Of a DNA stretch of 10,507 nucleotides, positions 1-6,342 are shown one piece after another. Under the pieces are notes generated by a model. That model was not told where the DNA came from. It worked only from the letters and a program-made list of their open reading frames with translations, and did not search any database. Position numbers and translations under genes: made by a program. The stretch comes from Candidatus Saccharimonadota bacterium (GTDB lineage: Bacteria; Patescibacteriota; Saccharimonadia; Saccharimonadales; SLHW01): contig SLHW01000039.1 of NCBI GenBank assembly GCA_007135955.1, positions 1 through 10,507 on the forward strand. The letters run 5' to 3'. The stretch's first letter is position 1, and every line of letters starts with the position of its first letter.

Positions 1-68
1 AAACCCAGAATTGCAGCACGTCGCTGCGTCGACTGCTCTTCACTTTTTCGGGCTTCGTCAACACTCAT
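1..68 (-). CDS. Divergent gene, 5' end only (product not identified)
   Basis: Reading the minus strand from an ATG at 68-66 gives an open frame of 22 codons running off the left edge, MSVDEARKSEEQSTQRRAAI and then Leu-Gly. It is rich in charged residues, as expected for a cytoplasmic N-terminus. A TATACT box (82-77) ends 8 nt before the ATG, which supports this as a real start. GGGG lies in that gap but too close to the ATG to be a good ribosome binding site. The RRAAILG stretch is faintly like the N-terminus of GspE/PilB-type ATPases, but far too little is visible to name it. The plus-strand frame through this stretch is best read as a shadow. Confidence 0.55.
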   Translation of the reverse strand, partial: MSVDEARKSEEQSTQRRAAILG

Positions 69-76
69 TACCCCAA

Positions 77-82
77 AGTATA
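77..82 (-). promoter_or_regulatory. -10 box (TATACT) of the divergent left-edge gene
   Basis: The minus strand reads TATACT, one mismatch from TATAAT, followed by 8 nt and then ATG at 68. No convincing -35 is visible; the hexamer 17 bp upstream (100-105) is TGGCAT. The position predicts a transcript starting at or within a few bases of the start codon. Confidence 0.5.
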
Positions 83-115
83 ACTGCTTATGCTCTGATA
101 TGCCACATATTTGTT

Positions 116-121
116 TATACT
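116..121 (+). promoter_or_regulatory. -10 box (TATACT) of the SpoU methyltransferase gene
   Basis: TATACT is followed by ATCGTT and then ATG at 128, so transcription would start near the A of the ATG, giving a leaderless mRNA. A TG lies two bases upstream of the box, close to an extended -10. No good -35 is visible near 93-98. With the opposing box at 77-82 it forms a 7-bp inverted repeat (AGTATAA at 77-83, TTATACT at 115-121). Confidence 0.55.
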
Positions 122-127
122 ATCGTT

Positions 128-646
128 ATGGCAAATACACCTTATCCGGTACTAGAGCTAGTGCTCCACAACATTCGAAGCGCTCACAATGTTGGTGCAT
201 TATTTCGTACAGCTGACGGATTAGGAGTCACGCATATATACCTATCGGGCTACACTCCTTATCCAGCAGGTGATTCTGATTTGCGCCTACCGCACATTGC
301 TCGAAAAACCACTGCCGCCATCGCAAAAACTGCCTTAGGAGCAGAAGAAACTGTAGGCTGGAGCAAGCATGACAGATTAAGTGACGTCGCCTTACTGGTC
401 AGCAAGCAGGCAACTCAACTAGTCGCATTAGAACAGAGCCCTGTGGCCGAAAAACTACAGAATTACCAGCCAGCTAAAAAAATTGCCCTCGTGTTAGGCA
501 ACGAAGTGACAGGGCTAAATAGTGATGAGCTCGCCATTTGCCAAGAAATAATTGAACTGCCTATGCTTGGCAACAAAGAGTCTTTTAATGTAGCTTCAGC
601 TGGCGCGATGGCGCTACACTGGTTACGGTATTACCAGAAAATATGA
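128..646 (+). CDS. TrmH/SpoU-family RNA 2'-O-methyltransferase (short SPOUT protein)
   Basis: The product is a 172-residue SPOUT-fold methyltransferase, predicted to move a methyl group from S-adenosylmethionine to a ribose 2'-OH in tRNA or rRNA. All three SpoU motifs are visible. Motif 1 is residues 15-31 (NIRSAHNVGALFRTADG, with N21 and R27). Motif 2 is 120-130 (ALVLGNEVTGL, with N125 and E126). Motif 3 is 143-160 (ELPMLGNKESFNVASAGA, with S152 and N154), which forms the trefoil-knot cofactor site. There is no N-terminal substrate-binding extension, so it is the minimal form, similar in size to TrmL; the RNA target cannot be assigned. The frame is open back to 11, but that extension would cross the promoter and the divergent gene and is unlike the family, so ATG 128 is preferred. 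No Shine-Dalgarno is present. The TGA stop (644-646) overlaps the promoter of the next gene. Confidence 0.9.
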   Translation: MANTPYPVLELVLHNIRSAHNVGALFRTADGLGVTHIYLSGYTPYPAGDSDLRLPHIARKTTAAIAKTALGAEETVGWSKHDRLSDVALLVSKQATQLVALEQSPVAEKLQNYQPAKKIALVLGNEVTGLNSDELAICQEIIELPMLGNKESFNVASAGAMALHWLRYYQKI

Positions 647-652
647 TATACT
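644..652 (+). promoter_or_regulatory. Extended -10 promoter (TGaTATACT) of the CAP-domain gene
   Basis: TG-A-TATACT matches the extended -10 consensus TGnTATAAT except for one base. Its first three bases are the TGA stop codon of the methyltransferase gene. A weak -35 (TTACGG, 623-628) lies 18 bp upstream, inside the coding sequence. The expected start near 659-660 leaves a leader of about 12 nt with no Shine-Dalgarno before ATG 672. Confidence 0.5.
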
Positions 653-671
653 ATCTTTTGTAGTCATCGTC

Positions 672-1592
672 ATGACAAAACAAAAAAACACCCACAAGAA
701 AAAACGCCACGCTGGCCACCACAAACAGAAAACCAAGAAATATAGGTCAGCATATTGGCCATACCTACCGTTACTATTGGTAATAGCCGGGTTCTTCTTG
801 TTTGTGTTAGCAAAAAGTCCGGTGGGCACCAACGTTTTAGCTTTCGCTACCGAAATGAGTAGCGCTTCTTTGCTCGAGGAAACTAACCGCCACCGCCAAG
901 CTAATGACGTCGGGTCACTACAGCTCAACCAACAATTAAGTGCCGCTGCGCAAGCAAAAGCTGAAGACATGGCCCAGCGTAATTACTGGTCGCATGAAAC
1001 ACCAGACGGTAATCAACCCTGGACGTTTATTGAAGATGCCAACTACCAATATATTAAAGCTGGTGAAAATCTCGCCTATGGGTTTTTAACCAGTGCCCAA
1101 ACAGTAAACGGCTGGATGAATAGCGATTCGCACCGAGACAATATGCTAGACCCTGTGTTCAGCGAAGTTGGGTTTGGCTTTGTTAATGCCAAAGGTTTTC
1201 AAAACTCCAATGAAGAGACTATCGTTGTTGCAATGTACGCACAGCCGCTCCAGCAGACAATTGATTCAGCTAATGAATCATTCAATGAAGATCATGCAGA
1301 CACCGGTGAGACAATCATTGCGATGGAAGTCCCAGCCAACAACCAAGAAGTACGTAGTATAACAAGAATTGAGTCAGTTGTTGGCGGGCAGTTTGCGTGG
1401 ATGACATTTAGCCTTGGAATAATGAGTGGAGCGGCGGCGAGTGGGCTCTTTGTTACTCATGGAATACGCTTAAGGCGACTCATTAAAAAGAGTGAAGATT
1501 TTATTGTGCATCATCCACTATTGGATATTACGCTCATTTCCCTACTACTTCTTGCGGCATTTCTAGCTGATCACGTTGGCTACATACTCTAA
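672..1592 (+). CDS. Membrane-anchored CAP (SCP/PR1/YkwD-like) domain protein
   Basis: The 306-residue protein has a very basic cytoplasmic N-terminus (1-28, many Lys and His), a membrane segment at about 29-47, and a CAP domain at about 65-192. The CAP cavity residues are in place: H108 (WSHETPDG), E132 (GENLAYGF), H154 (SDSHRDNML) and E165 (EVGFGF). An acidic linker of about 45 residues follows, then two more hydrophobic segments at about 241-263 and 284-303, separated by a basic loop (RLRRLIKK). By the positive-inside rule, the CAP domain is outside and the basic loop inside. Bacterial CAP proteins are secreted or surface proteins of mostly unknown activity. In a host-attached bacterium a surface role is plausible, but that is inference. 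The paired C-terminal helices are unusual for YkwD-type proteins. The gene converges with dnaE, with 23 nt between the stops. Confidence 0.88.
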   Translation: MTKQKNTHKKKRHAGHHKQKTKKYRSAYWPYLPLLLVIAGFFLFVLAKSPVGTNVLAFATEMSSASLLEETNRHRQANDVGSLQLNQQLSAAAQAKAEDMAQRNYWSHETPDGNQPWTFIEDANYQYIKAGENLAYGFLTSAQTVNGWMNSDSHRDNMLDPVFSEVGFGFVNAKGFQNSNEETIVVAMYAQPLQQTIDSANESFNEDHADTGETIIAMEVPANNQEVRSITRIESVVGGQFAWMTFSLGIMSGAAASGLFVTHGIRLRRLIKKSEDFIVHHPLLDITLISLLLLAAFLADHVGYIL

Positions 1593-1616
1593 GTAAACTG
1601 ACCAGTAATGTAGAGT
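1586..1616. terminator. Nested inverted repeat between convergent genes (possible bidirectional terminator)
   Basis: ACTCTA (1586-1591) pairs with TAGAGT (1611-1616), and ACTG (1597-1600) pairs with CAGT (1603-1606) inside it. The structure spans both stop codons of the CAP gene and dnaE, where a shared terminator would be expected. There is no T tract on either side and the stems are short, so this may be chance. Confidence 0.25.
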
Positions 1617-4600
1617 TATTGTACTTTAACCATTTCATCACCGACTACCTTGCGAAGTTCTCGCAAGACGGTGTCGTTATTATCGATAGACATTGGAAGC
1701 TTAACGGCCTGCTTGTCTTCTGGAGAGCCAAGAACTAGCACTGTTCCTATATCCCCAGGATGCTCATCAATTACTTTTTTAATAGCAAACAACTTCGCCT
1801 GATCGGAACTATCGAGCACACGAATGTAGACTCTTGTCGGCTTTTCCGGGGTAGACTCTTGTGCAGCTTGAGAAAGATTGGCTTTCTTTGAAGCAGACGA
1901 GCGTGAAGTTGGTGGTTTTTTTACACGCCCGGTTGGCTGATATGAACTTGCTTCTTGGTGCGTTATTAGTCGTGCTTCTGCTGCAATAAACTTAGGTGAT
2001 TCGAGCGTATTGCCATCACGGTCGACGGCATCAACTTTAGCGGTAACCAAGATAACGTTATCACGCTCATAGATGCTAGGTTGCTGATTGTAAACACCTG
2101 GGAAAACCACCACTTCTGCCTCAGTACTTCCATCATCAATTGTGATAAATGCCATTTTGTCACCCTTTTTGGTCGTTATCTCTCGACTTGCCTGGACTAT
2201 CCCACCTATGGTGGTTTTTTTGCCGTTATGTTCGGTGGTGACGTCGGCTATCCTAACTGCTTTCTCGCTTAAAAATGCCCGAAAAGCCTCGAGCGGATCT
2301 TCTGAAACATAAATTCCAAGCAGCTCACGCTCCCATTGCAGCCTTTCATGAGCTGGGACATCAACATACTCGTCACTTAACGCTAGCTCCGCTTTTACTT
2401 GACTGCTATCATCATCTCCACTATTAGCGCCAAATAAATCGGTCTGACCGCTCAATTTCTCTTTTTGAACTCGATGATTATACGCTAAAAGAGCATCAAT
2501 ATTGTGAAGTAGTTTTGCTCTATCGCCGTAACGATCGAAGGCGCCAGCCTTAATTAAGCTTTCAATAGTCTTCTTATTGGCAACCTTGGTGCTAACATCC
2601 GCAAAAAAATCGTCCAAAGAGCTGAACGGTTTATTTTTACGTGCTTCGACAATCTCTTCGACTGCCGCCGTACCAACATTTTTTATAGCATTCATGCCAA
2701 AGCGAATCTGCTTTTTGCCTGGCACTACCGCAAACTCAACGAATGACTCTTCAACGTCTGGCGGTAAGACCGTAAGGCCCATATGCTGACACTCAGCAAT
2801 TTCAATAGCAAGCCGATCAGTGTCGTCGTAGTCACTAGTCATTAAGGCTGCCATAAAGGCACTCGGATAATTAGCTTTAAGATATGCCGTCCAGTAAGCA
2901 ATCAATGCATAGCAAGCTGCGTGTGACTTGTTAAAGCAATAAGCTGCAAAATCTTCCAGCTGTTTCCAGAATTCTTCCATTTCTTCTCTTGTGGCACCTG
3001 ACTTTTCAATTGCTCCGTTAATGAATTCTGGCTTCATTTTATTGAGCACTTCGGGAATCTTTTTGGCAATTCCTTTTCGCAGCGTATCAGCTTGCCCACC
3101 AGTAAAACCACACATGTCTTTACTTATTTGCATCACTTGCTCTTGATACACAAGTACCCCATAGGTGTTTTCAAGAGCATCTTTCATTTTCGGATGAAAG
3201 TATTCAATTTGCCTGCGCCCATGTTTTCTTTCGATAAAGTCTTCAATGAACTGCATTGGCCCAGGTCGGTACAAGGCAACCATAGCGACAATATCTTCAA
3301 ACACCGTCGGCTGTAGTTCTTTGAGATACCGCTTCATCCCAGCAGACTCCAGCTGAAAAACGCCAGTGGTATCACCACGACCCAGCAAGTCATAAGTTGC
3401 TGTGTCATCAAGCGGGATTTCATGTACGGCAATGTCTTTATTGTGTACTTTGCGCACAATTCTTAAGGCATTATTAATAATCGTTAGATTAGACAAACCT
3501 AGGAAGTCCATTTTTAATAATCCCAGCTCTTCGACGTTGCCCATCGGATACTGCGTTGAAACAACGCCTTTTTGTGCCATTTCTAATGGAGTAAACTTGG
3601 TGATTTCATCTGGAGCTATCACCACGCCGGCCGCATGAACTCCGTGATTGCGAACAGTTCCCTCTAGCTGCATTGCGAGATCAAAAATCCGTTTCGACTG
3701 CTGATTATCACGATACTCTGTTGCCAAATCGTCTTGGTCTTTAATGCTCTGTCTAAGTGGCACATGTCGGCCTTGAACTGGCGGAGGAATCATCTTGGCA
3801 AGCCGATCCGCTTCAGCGTATGGTACTTCAAGTACCCGAGCAACATCACGCACTGCATTTCGAGCAAACATTCGGCCAAACGTAACAATATTGGCTACTT
3901 TGTCTTTGCCGTATTTTTCAACACAATAGTCGATTACCTCATTACGACGAGAATCCTGGATATCGATATCGATATCCGGCATACTAATACGATCTGGATT
4001 TAGGAAACGCTCAAATAGTAGATCGTGCTTGAGCGGATCTAGTTCAGTAATACCGAGCGCATAAGCGATTATTGAACCGGCTGCGGAGCCTCGCCCTGGA
4101 CCAAACACTATGCCACGTTCTTTCCCCCAAGCCATAAAGTCCCAAATAATTAAGAAGTAACCATTGAAACCCATGTTGTCGATAATGCCAAGTTCATACT
4201 CTGCGCGCTCGACAACCTCTTTCGGAAGTCGTTGTTTAATCGCGGGTATATCGGCTGACATCTTTGCAGACTGTTGTTTATAGCGGTCGAGGAGCCCATG
4301 ATACACCAGTTCATCTAAATAACTTTTTTCGGTGTGTTCTTTTGGTACATCAAATTTTGGGATTAATATATTTCCAAGGTCGAGCTCAACATGACAACGG
4401 TCAGCCACTTCACGAGTTGCACGTACAACATCTGGGTGAGTTTTACCCCACCGCTCAATAATTTGCTGTGGTGATTCAACATGAAGTGGAAACTCTTTTA
4501 GGCTCATCCGCTTCTCGTCCGACAAATAAGAGTTAGTGCCGACACACAACAACACTTCATGAGCCTCTTGATCCTCGTGACGAAGATAATGTGCGTCAGA

Positions 4601-5269
4601 CGTTACAACTGTGGCTATCTGAAGCTCCTGAGCAACACGTAACACAATCTCATTCACCTCTCTTTGCTCTTCGCTGCACATATAGTGATTGGGGTGACCA
4701 TGATCTTGAACTTCAAGATAGTACCTATCACCGAATACTTTTTTATACCATTTAGCTATTTCTAGCGCGCCCTGGTAGTCGCCATTCTTAGCAGCACTTC
4801 CAAGCTCTCCACCCATGCAGGCACTAAGCGCAATAATACCTTCGTTATACTGCTCTAGCAGGTCTCTATCAATTCGAGGATGGTAATAAAAGCCCTCTAG
4901 ATGAGCGATTGAGCTTAACTTCATTAAGTTTTCATAGCCCTTGTTGTTCATGGCCAACAATACTAGATGAAACCGGGATTTATCTTTTTGGGAATCTTTA
5001 TCAGTGTGTTTGCGAGCAGCGACGTAGGCCTCAATGCCGATAATCGCTTTGAGCTCTCTAGCCTTGGCTTCTTTATAAAATTCGATAGCTCCCGACAAGG
5101 TGCCGTGGTCGGTTATTGCGCAAGCAGTCATACCCAACGACTTAATGTGATCGAGCAAATCCCCAACCCTGCTCAGACCATCAAGGAGGCTATATTCTGT
5201 ATGATTGTGTAAATGCACAAAATCTTCACGAGTAATTTGTGCTTGATGAACCTTGGATTCTGCTGCCAC
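1616..5269 (-). CDS. dnaE: DNA polymerase III alpha subunit (DnaE)
   Basis: This is the replicative polymerase catalytic subunit, 1217 residues and close to usual DnaE length. The N-terminal PHP domain (about 17-290) keeps the likely metal ligands H21, H23, D30, H55, E80, H130, C151, D225 and H227. The polymerase core (about 300-830) holds the GPGRGSAAGS loop (390-399) and the three catalytic aspartates: D432 and D434 in PDIDIDI, and D588 in KMDFLGL. A tandem helix-hairpin-helix region follows, with a beta-clamp motif QTDLF at 942-946. An OB fold (about 1018-1102), a Ser/Lys/Pro-rich linker (about 1110-1143) and a small C-terminal domain close the protein. The start is GTG, set by AGGAG six nt upstream. 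It follows the DUF5665-like gene by 72 bp, where a weak promoter is possible, so it may be transcribed both alone and by read-through. Confidence 0.97.
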   Translation of the reverse strand: MAAESKVHQAQITREDFVHLHNHTEYSLLDGLSRVGDLLDHIKSLGMTACAITDHGTLSGAIEFYKEAKARELKAIIGIEAYVAARKHTDKDSQKDKSRFHLVLLAMNNKGYENLMKLSSIAHLEGFYYHPRIDRDLLEQYNEGIIALSACMGGELGSAAKNGDYQGALEIAKWYKKVFGDRYYLEVQDHGHPNHYMCSEEQREVNEIVLRVAQELQIATVVTSDAHYLRHEDQEAHEVLLCVGTNSYLSDEKRMSLKEFPLHVESPQQIIERWGKTHPDVVRATREVADRCHVELDLGNILIPKFDVPKEHTEKSYLDELVYHGLLDRYKQQSAKMSADIPAIKQRLPKEVVERAEYELGIIDNMGFNGYFLIIWDFMAWGKERGIVFGPGRGSAAGSIIAYALGITELDPLKHDLLFERFLNPDRISMPDIDIDIQDSRRNEVIDYCVEKYGKDKVANIVTFGRMFARNAVRDVARVLEVPYAEADRLAKMIPPPVQGRHVPLRQSIKDQDDLATEYRDNQQSKRIFDLAMQLEGTVRNHGVHAAGVVIAPDEITKFTPLEMAQKGVVSTQYPMGNVEELGLLKMDFLGLSNLTIINNALRIVRKVHNKDIAVHEIPLDDTATYDLLGRGDTTGVFQLESAGMKRYLKELQPTVFEDIVAMVALYRPGPMQFIEDFIERKHGRRQIEYFHPKMKDALENTYGVLVYQEQVMQISKDMCGFTGGQADTLRKGIAKKIPEVLNKMKPEFINGAIEKSGATREEMEEFWKQLEDFAAYCFNKSHAACYALIAYWTAYLKANYPSAFMAALMTSDYDDTDRLAIEIAECQHMGLTVLPPDVEESFVEFAVVPGKKQIRFGMNAIKNVGTAAVEEIVEARKNKPFSSLDDFFADVSTKVANKKTIESLIKAGAFDRYGDRAKLLHNIDALLAYNHRVQKEKLSGQTDLFGANSGDDDSSQVKAELALSDEYVDVPAHERLQWERELLGIYVSEDPLEAFRAFLSEKAVRIADVTTEHNGKKTTIGGIVQASREITTKKGDKMAFITIDDGSTEAEVVVFPGVYNQQPSIYERDNVILVTAKVDAVDRDGNTLESPKFIAAEARLITHQEASSYQPTGRVKKPPTSRSSASKKANLSQAAQESTPEKPTRVYIRVLDSSDQAKLFAIKKVIDEHPGDIGTVLVLGSPEDKQAVKLPMSIDNNDTVLRELRKVVGDEMVKVQ

Positions 5270-5275
5270 TAAAAA

Positions 5276-5280
5276 CTCCT
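5276..5280 (-). promoter_or_regulatory. Ribosome binding site of dnaE (AGGAG)
   Basis: The minus strand reads AGGAG-TTTTTA-GTG. The site, with a 6-nt spacer, fixes the GTG at 5269-5267 as the start of dnaE. Confidence 0.8.
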
Positions 5281-5311
5281 GTTAGGGCTTTTTAAGTTGT
5301 GCCCCCAAATA

Positions 5312-5320
5312 TAGATAACA
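5312..5320 (-). promoter_or_regulatory. Possible extended -10 promoter (TGtTATCTA) for dnaE
   Basis: In the 72-bp gap before dnaE the minus strand reads TG-T-TATCTA, then TATTT. This would start transcription about 35 nt before the GTG and leave room for the AGGAG site. No -35 is apparent and the region is AT-rich, so confidence is low. Confidence 0.3.
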
Positions 5321-5341
5321 CTACAAACTAGCCTTATTTTA

Positions 5342-5620
5342 TTATAGCGCGTCCGGTGGGCTATCGACAGTATCTTGGATGTTTTCAAAAATCGTACCAA
5401 TAAAAGGAATCGACTCTGCTAGAGATAACAACCACAACAATATTGCTAAGACAATTGTTGCGCCAATGACACTGCCCAAGCCACTAAAAATCCCTCGCAT
5501 AAACGACATCCGATACAGACGAAAACGGTCGAAGTAGCCGCTCAGAACGATAGCCTCAATCGCTCGTCCGAGCTGCTCATAGTCTATCTTTTTGGGTGGT
5601 TTTTTGCTTGGCTCTGCCAC
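5342..5620 (-). CDS. DUF5665-like small membrane protein
   Basis: The 92-residue protein has a basic, proline-containing N-terminus (1-12), an amphipathic stretch LGRAIEAIVLSGYFDRF (17-33), a glycine-containing membrane segment at about 46-66 (SGLGSVIGATIVLAILLWLL) and a short hydrophobic turn (IPFIGTIF, 71-78). The LGRA..IVLSGY pattern followed by a glycine-rich helix and PFIG is what I recall for DUF5665 proteins, whose function is unknown. It starts with GTG one base after the TAG of the YtxH-like gene and has no Shine-Dalgarno, so translation probably depends on ribosomes finishing that gene. The domain name comes from memory; a small membrane protein is certain from the sequence. Confidence 0.75.
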   Translation of the reverse strand: MAEPSKKPPKKIDYEQLGRAIEAIVLSGYFDRFRLYRMSFMRGIFSGLGSVIGATIVLAILLWLLSLAESIPFIGTIFENIQDTVDSPPDAL

Positions 5621-5621
5621 T

Positions 5622-6029
5622 CTATGTGTCTTTTGTTATATAGTCTTTCAGATTTTTAATTGCCTTGTCGGCTTCATCAATAGCTTGCTGAAGCTCCTTA
5701 TCGCTACTTTCACCTTCATGAATCGCGCTGAGCATTCCTTTTGCCTTGTCCTTCATTTGTGTAGCATGATCAATAGCATCCTGGTAACCTTTTTTGGTTT
5801 TATCCGATGCTTCGCTAACTTTCTTTTGGCCCTTAGCGATAAGATCTTGCAATTCAGAATGAGCCTGCTTGAGCTTTTTCTCTGCCTCAACTCGCGCCTT
5901 TACTGCAGTATCCTTGATGTCTTTACGTGTTTCTTTGCCACTTTTAGGCGCAGTTAAGATACCGGTGACATACCCGGCTGCTGCAGCTATTACGGCTCCT
6001 ACTGCGAACTTGCTTGCTTTTTTAGACAT
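5622..6029 (-). CDS. YtxH-like membrane protein
   Basis: The 135-residue product begins with an Ala/Gly-rich membrane segment (about 7-25), followed directly by the family signature GILTAPKSGKETRKDI (23-38). The rest (about 40-133) is a long, highly charged helical or coiled-coil region rich in Lys, Glu and Gln. YtxH proteins belong to the general-stress and envelope class in Bacillus, with no defined biochemical role. The reading frame is open further upstream to 6095, but AGGAGG (6041-6036) stands exactly 6 nt before the ATG at 6029, and the longer version would run into the preceding gene, so the shorter start is chosen. One base separates it from the upstream gene's stop and one from the downstream start, showing a tightly coupled trio. 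Confidence 0.88.
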   Translation of the reverse strand: MSKKASKFAVGAVIAAAAGYVTGILTAPKSGKETRKDIKDTAVKARVEAEKKLKQAHSELQDLIAKGQKKVSEASDKTKKGYQDAIDHATQMKDKAKGMLSAIHEGESSDKELQQAIDEADKAIKNLKDYITKDT

Positions 6030-6030
6030 A

Positions 6031-6303
6031 TTAAGCCTCCTCTTGCTTAGTTTTATCATGCTTGCTACTAAAGTGTTCGAATGCTTTAGCAACAAGTCTA
6101 CCGACAGCTATTGAACCAGATGCTTTTTTCAGCGTATCAGTAATGCCATCCAGCTTATCTACCACATGACTGGTTTTTTCAGTAATATCTTTTACCCTGT
6201 TTGCTATTTGAATGCACTTGATAATGAGAACGATTCCGAGCAGCAAAAACAGTGCCAGAAAAATACTCAGAAGTATAGTTAAAAATATTAGTGAGCTCTC
6301 CAT
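6031..6303 (-). CDS. Small single-pass membrane protein, YtxG/DUF948-like
   Basis: The 90-residue protein has a very hydrophobic N-terminal helix (about 5-29, Leu/Ile/Phe-rich), then an amphipathic helical region (IANRVKDITEKTSHVVDKLD, 33-52) and a charged tail (HDKTKQEEA). This layout and its position directly before a YtxH-like gene match the Bacillus ytxG-ytxH order, where YtxG carries DUF948. The sequence alone is too low in complexity to prove the family. It is the first gene of the membrane trio and has its own promoter-like TATACT ending 8 nt before the ATG, with no spaced Shine-Dalgarno, so its mRNA may be leaderless. Confidence 0.75.
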   Translation of the reverse strand: MESSLIFLTILLSIFLALFLLLGIVLIIKCIQIANRVKDITEKTSHVVDKLDGITDTLKKASGSIAVGRLVAKAFEHFSSKHDKTKQEEA

Positions 6304-6311
6304 ACCTATAC

Positions 6312-6320
6312 AGTATAACA
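6312..6320 (-). promoter_or_regulatory. Extended -10 promoter (TGtTATACT) of the YtxG/YtxH/DUF5665 trio
   Basis: The minus strand reads TG-T-TATACT, then 8 nt, then ATG at 6303. It lies in the 39-nt gap after the galU stop. An AAGGAG at 6327-6322 is upstream of the -10 and about 18 nt from the ATG, so it is too far away to serve as the ribosome site. The box also sits in an 11-bp palindrome, TATACAGTATA (6307-6317). Confidence 0.55.
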
Positions 6321-6340
6321 GCTCCTTGCAAACAAGCTGT
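6318..6340 (-). terminator. Hairpin between galU and the membrane trio (terminator or operator candidate)
   Basis: ACAGCT (6340-6335) pairs with AGCTGT (6323-6318). An alternative fold pairs ACAG/CTGT and CTTG/CAAG around a TTTG loop with a GAG bulge. It begins 2 nt after the galU stop and touches the next promoter's -10. There is no T tract after it, which argues against a strong intrinsic terminator. It covers the expected -35 region, so it could equally be an operator. Confidence 0.3.
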
Positions 6341-6342
6341 AA

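Noticed and set aside
13..27. GCAGC-ACGTC-GCTGC hairpin near the left edge, considered as a terminator or attachment site
   Set aside because: It lies inside the divergent coding frame, has a short stem and no adjacent T tract in the right place.
11..127. A longer N-terminus for the SpoU methyltransferase (start near 11)
   Set aside because: It would cross both -10 boxes and the divergent gene, and the added residues do not resemble the family. ATG 128 sits 6 nt after TATACT and gives a normal minimal SPOUT length.
3958..3977. A perfect 20-bp palindrome made of ATCGAT-type repeats
   Set aside because: It encodes the DIDIDI catalytic motif of DnaE. GAT and ATC codons in alternation are self-complementary, so protein sequence and codon choice explain it.
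2081..5212. Plus-strand open frames inside dnaE
   Set aside because: They are short, lie fully antisense to a well-conserved gene, and have no recognisable protein features or ribosome sites.
6030..6095. A longer start for the YtxH-like protein (157 residues)
   Set aside because: The extra residues overlap the end of the upstream gene, while AGGAGG lies at ideal spacing before ATG 6029, directly ahead of the conserved membrane segment.
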